This document shows positions 7,080-9,799 of a stretch of DNA of 9,799 bases, piece after piece; positions within the stretch are counted from its first letter, which is position 1; each line of letters starts with the position of its first letter. The DNA comes from Amphritea sp. (GTDB lineage Bacteria; Pseudomonadota; Gammaproteobacteria; Pseudomonadales; Nitrincolaceae): the NCBI GenBank assembly GCA_024679635.1, contig JAIBDA010000045.1, forward strand, positions 1-9,799, read 5' to 3'. The notes beneath the pieces are model-generated. The model had not been told where the DNA came from, did no database searches, and saw nothing but the letters and a program-made list of their open reading frames with translations. The translations under genes were made by a program, and so were the position numbers.

Positions 7080-7127
7080 CTAGCAGGCGCGCAGCGCCGT
7101 TCTAGCAAGCGACGCAGTCGCGTCTAG
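7080..7127 (+). repeat. CTAG-type palindromic repeat, copy E, best-preserved two-unit array
   Basis: Unit 1: CTAG (7080-7083), CA, GGCGC (7086-7090), GCA, GCGCC (7094-7098), GTT. Unit 2: CTAG (7102-7105), CAA, GCGAC (7109-7113), GCA, GTCGC (7117-7121), GT, CTAG (7124-7127). Both stems are perfect although they differ in sequence, so pairing is kept while bases change. The final CTAG contains the TAG stop codon of ung on the - strand. There is no T-run, so it does not look like a standard terminator. Confidence 0.8.
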
Positions 7128-7810
7128 CTACTTATTTCCTCCGGAAGCTGCCAGTCTATGGGATCACGTCCACAACTCTGCAGATAACCATTCGCCTGAC
7201 TGAAATGCTTACAGCCAAAGAATCCCCGGTAAGCAGCCAAAGGGGAGGGATGAACAGACTCAAGTACAAGATGCTGTAGAGGGTCTATCTTTGCACCTTT
7301 TTTCTGGGCATAGCTTCCCCAGAGCATAAAAACGACGTTATCGCAGCGTTCATTTACGGTGGCGATGACTCGGTCAGTAAACTGCTCCCAGCCTTTCTTT
7401 TGATGAGAAGCCGCTTTTGAGTCTTCAACCGTAAGCACAGCGTTGAGTAGCAGTACGCCCTGTTGGGCCCAGTATTCAAGATAACCATGAGTGGCACGGG
7501 AAATTCCCAGATCAGTTTCCAGCTCTTTGTAGATATTCACCAACGAGGGAGGCGTTTTGATACCGGGCAGCACCGAAAAACTCAGTCCATGGGCCTGATC
7601 CGGCTGATGGTATGGGTCTTGCCCAATAATTACTACTTTCACTTGATCCAGAGGCGTAACCTCCAAAGCATGAAACCAACGCTCTGAGGCAGGATAGATG
7701 GTTTTACCCGATAACTGCTCCCGCTGCAGGAACGCTTGCAGCTTCTGCATATAAGGCATATCAAACTCAGGTGCCAGCCATGGCTGCCAACTCGGTGCGT
7801 TTTCCAACAC
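7124..7810 (-). CDS. ung: Uracil-DNA glycosylase, family 1
   Basis: Ung removes uracil from DNA as the first step of base excision repair. The 228-aa product is family length (E. coli 229). Motif A GQDPYH (63-68) holds the water-activating Asp65. The uracil pocket shows HGLSFSV (74-80) with Phe78 and LLNAVLTV with Asn123. Motif [15 protein letters not shown] (187-200) holds catalytic His187; Tyr at the position that is His in E. coli is also found in human UNG. The start is GTG at 7810: an in-frame TAA lies three codons upstream, leaving CTG, GTG or TTG 7807, and AGGA (7821-7824, - strand) sits 10 bases before the GTG. The gene follows a small membrane protein gene by 34 bp and is probably co-transcribed with it. 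Its TAG stop lies within repeat E, but length is normal, so the repeat did not truncate it. Confidence 0.97.
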   Translation of the reverse strand: MLENAPSWQPWLAPEFDMPYMQKLQAFLQREQLSGKTIYPASERWFHALEVTPLDQVKVVIIGQDPYHQPDQAHGLSFSVLPGIKTPPSLVNIYKELETDLGISRATHGYLEYWAQQGVLLLNAVLTVEDSKAASHQKKGWEQFTDRVIATVNERCDNVVFMLWGSYAQKKGAKIDPLQHLVLESVHPSPLAAYRGFFGCKHFSQANGYLQSCGRDPIDWQLPEEISS

Positions 7811-7844
7811 TATCAGTTAATCCTCATACTCTTAACTCTTTATA

Positions 7845-8294
7845 TTAATTATCGCCACAGTCTCTAATCTTAGGCTTACTCTTTCCCAACCACACATCTC
7901 GAGTGAGTGTTTTGCCATAGATAAAGGAGTAATAGCGTACTTTACCCGGTGCATGAGAAATGACGCCGGAGATCAGAATAACCAGAATATAGATCCAGGC
8001 TTGAGGATGGGCAAACCAATAAATCCCGGCAGCCAGCAGCAATAATTTGAACAGCACCAGCTGCCCCCGCAACTGATACAGCCAGATAGAGTCAACATAG
8101 AGCTCTTTGACCACCATCAAGACACCACTGCCCACACCCACAATCAGATAGGGAAACCATACCGATTCTGGCTGATTAAACAGATAGGCCCCCGCGAGCC
8201 CGGCAATGCCCACCAGGTGCAGAGAGCGCAGAACAATACTGATCCAGCGCTTTCCGGGTAGATGTCGTTTCTGCTGCGGTATTAACCAACTCAT
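7845..8294 (-). CDS. Small integral membrane protein of unknown function, 149 aa
   Basis: The protein has about four predicted transmembrane helices at 17-39, 44-63, 78-94 and 98-113, so it should sit in the inner membrane. Features that stand out are the basic N-terminus (QQKRHLPGKR), SLHLVG in helix 1, KELYVDS between helices 2 and 3, and the strongly patterned HAPGKVRYYS (114-123) after helix 4. That motif looks like a functional signature, but I cannot name the family with confidence; a distant relation to CopD-like membrane proteins is possible from helix 1 alone. ATG 8294 has AGGA 8 bases upstream. The start is only 18 bp from the lysS terminator hairpin, so transcription probably depends on read-through or a promoter inside lysS. 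ung follows 34 bp downstream. Confidence 0.82.
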   Translation of the reverse strand: MSWLIPQQKRHLPGKRWISIVLRSLHLVGIAGLAGAYLFNQPESVWFPYLIVGVGSGVLMVVKELYVDSIWLYQLRGQLVLFKLLLLAAGIYWFAHPQAWIYILVILISGVISHAPGKVRYYSFIYGKTLTRDVWLGKSKPKIRDCGDN

Positions 8295-8312
8295 AGAGAC
8301 TTTCCTGAAGAC

Positions 8313-8340
8313 AAAAAAGGGCTACCCGGAGGCAGCCCTT
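8313..8340 (-). terminator. Intrinsic terminator of lysS
   Basis: On the - strand AAGGGCT (8334-8340) and AGCCCTT (8317-8323) form a perfect 7-bp stem around a 10-base loop that can pair further inside. The T-run runs over 8313-8318. It lies 28 bp after the lysS stop and 18 bp before the next start codon. That closeness means it could act as an attenuator for the downstream gene pair. Confidence 0.9.
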
Positions 8341-8368
8341 AGATTAGCCTGTTCTGTTCAAGGGCGCA

Positions 8369-9799
8369 TTAGCCTCTTGGACGCATCGCCGGAAATAGAA
8401 TAACATCACGAATTGACGGAGAATCGGTAAACAGCATCACCAGACGGTCGATACCGATACCCTCACCCGCAGTCGGTGGCAGACCGTATTCCAGTGCGTT
8501 GATGTAATCCGCATCATAATGCATCGCTTCATCATCACCGGCATCCTTCTCAGCAACCTGGTCTTTAAAACGCTGATCCTGATCTTCAGAATCATTCAGC
8601 TCGGAGAAACCATTCGCCAGTTCACGACCTGCAACGAAGAATTCGAAACGGTCAGTTACAAACGGATTAGCATCACTGCGACGGGCCAGCGGTGAAACCT
8701 CGGTAGGATATTCAGTAATGAACGTCGGTTGATGCAAACGATGCTCAACGGTTTTCTCGAAGATCTCGATCTGAACCTTACCCAGACCCCATCCATCTTT
8801 CACATCGATATCCATACGCTCAGCTATCTGACGGGCAGCATGATCATCTGCCAATGCTTCAGCCGTGATATCGTCGTTATATTGCAGGATAGAATCAAAG
8901 ACACTCAGACGAGTGAACGGCTTCTCCAGATCGTATTCAAAGGTTTCCAGCACCTCTCCTGCATCATTACGCACAGTATTGATAATGGTAGTGCTACCCA
9001 TTACATCCTGTGCGACAGTCCGCAACATATCTTCAGTCAGGTCCATCAGATCCTTATAATCTGCATAGGCCTGATAGAATTCAATCATGGTAAATTCTGG
9101 ATTATGGCGTGTAGAAAGACCTTCATTACGGAAACTACGGTTGATCTCAAAGACACGATCAAAGCCACCCACAACCAGACGCTTCAGATAAAGTTCCGGC
9201 GCGATACGCAGAAACATATCCCGGTCCAGTGCATTGTGGTGAGTGATAAATGGGCGTGCCGTAGCACCGCCTGGAATCACTTGAAGCATTGGCGTTTCAA
9301 CTTCCATAAAACGACGTTCAGACAGATAGTTGCGGATACCGGATACAATCTTAGAGCGCATCTGAAACACTGTACGCGATTCTTCATTCATAATCAGATC
9401 AACGTAACGCTGGCGGTAACGAGTCTCTGTATCCTGCAGGCCTTTATGTTTATCAGGCAGCGGGCGCAGACTCTTGGTCAGCAGTTCATACTCACCCAAA
9501 TCAACGTACAGATCACCCTTACCTGACTTATGCAGGACACCGGTTACACCGATGATATCGCCCAGATCCAGTGACTTAGCGAATGGACGGGCTGCTTTAT
9601 TTACATAAAACTGAATTCGACCCGACATATCCTGAACAACACCAAAGGCTCCCCGGTTCAGCATGACACGACCGGCAATGCTGACGGTGATCTCTGCTTC
9701 AGCTAACTCTTCCTTGGTTTTATCGCCATACTGATCCTGCAGATCCTGAGCATAGCTATCACGACGGAATTTGTTTGGAAAAGCATTACCCGCTTCACG
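8369..9799 (-). CDS. lysS: Lysyl-tRNA synthetase, class II (5' end outside window)
   Basis: LysS charges tRNA-Lys with lysine in the cytoplasm. The window holds 476 residues plus the stop. The frame is open to the right edge, beginning [14 protein letters not shown], which aligns with about residue 31 of E. coli LysS (505 aa), so only about 30 residues are missing. The Met at 9664 is internal. The N-terminal anticodon-binding OB-fold includes [13 protein letters not shown]. The class II catalytic domain shows motif 1 around [19 protein letters not shown], motif 2 [14 protein letters not shown] and motif 3 [11 protein letters not shown], then the usual ending [12 protein letters not shown] short insertion of a few residues compared with E. 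coli falls near [15 protein letters not shown]. The gene ends in an intrinsic terminator. This is the general lysS, not the short EF-P-modifying homologue epmA, because the anticodon-binding domain is present. Confidence 0.97.
   Translation of the reverse strand, partial: REAGNAFPNKFRRDSYAQDLQDQYGDKTKEELAEAEITVSIAGRVMLNRGAFGVVQDMSGRIQFYVNKAARPFAKSLDLGDIIGVTGVLHKSGKGDLYVDLGEYELLTKSLRPLPDKHKGLQDTETRYRQRYVDLIMNEESRTVFQMRSKIVSGIRNYLSERRFMEVETPMLQVIPGGATARPFITHHNALDRDMFLRIAPELYLKRLVVGGFDRVFEINRSFRNEGLSTRHNPEFTMIEFYQAYADYKDLMDLTEDMLRTVAQDVMGSTTIINTVRNDAGEVLETFEYDLEKPFTRLSVFDSILQYNDDITAEALADDHAARQIAERMDIDVKDGWGLGKVQIEIFEKTVEHRLHQPTFITEYPTEVSPLARRSDANPFVTDRFEFFVAGRELANGFSELNDSEDQDQRFKDQVAEKDAGDDEAMHYDADYINALEYGLPPTAGEGIGIDRLVMLFTDSPSIRDVILFPAMRPRG

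Noticed and set aside
6203..7127. Palindromic repeats as a CRISPR array
   Set aside because: The units are short, variable in stem sequence, scattered in both orientations and have no regular spacers; no cas gene is present.
8729..9526. 265-aa open frame on the + strand
   Set aside because: It lies wholly antisense to lysS, whose protein is unmistakable. The translation is Ile/His/Thr-rich, as expected of a shadow frame, and shows no family motif.
9662..9664. Met at 9664 as the lysS start
   Set aside because: The frame continues upstream to the window edge with sequence that aligns to the LysS N-terminal domain.
5587..9799. Functional pairing of efpL with lysS as an EF-P lysylation module
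   Set aside because: The synthetase is full-length LysS with an anticodon-binding domain, not EpmA, and EfpL has Arg at the loop tip. The two genes are on opposite strands and over 2 kb apart.

Overview
The window looks like ordinary chromosome from a marine-type gammaproteobacterium, most likely of the Oceanospirillales/Oceanospirillaceae. I infer this from the protein sequences (close to E. coli and Pseudomonas homologues), moderate GC content and gene order. No phage, plasmid, insertion sequence, CRISPR array, rRNA or tRNA gene was seen. All recognisable genes are housekeeping genes. The least explained material is a family of short palindromic repeats between them.

Layout, left to right. 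The + strand carries the 3' part of rsgA (30S ribosome maturation GTPase), an HDOD protein with a GAF-like C-terminus, a two-domain rhodanese (rhdA, overlapping the previous stop by ATGA) and psd (phosphatidylserine decarboxylase). Spacing is tight and this is probably one transcription unit. Next come ygfZ (folate-binding Fe-S maintenance protein) and efpL/yeiP (EF-P paralogue, with its own -10-like sequence). A bidirectional terminator closes the + strand half. The rest is on the - strand: in transcription order the 3'-complete part of lysS, a terminator, a small membrane protein of unknown function, ung, a repeat-rich 320-bp gap, and a 184-aa protein of unknown function that converges on efpL.

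The functions are largely independent: translation (rsgA, efpL, lysS), sulfur and Fe-S handling (rhdA, ygfZ), phospholipid synthesis (psd) and uracil excision (ung). The HDOD-GAF protein may be a regulatory element.

The main non-routine observation is the repeat family. Five loci (4294-4329, 5449-5485, 6203-6251, 6825-6876, 7080-7127) hold eight related hairpin units. Each has a CTAG-type foot followed by CAAG or CAGG, a 5-8 bp stem, a three-base loop (usually GAA or GCA) and, in most, a second CTAG. Three loci are two-unit arrays that share the middle foot. Four of the five lie exactly at gene 3' ends, and in two cases the CTAG supplies the TAG stop codon of the adjacent gene. Next to one array is a GGCTCGC heptamer tandem repeat. 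I found no convincing new enzymatic or defence system here.
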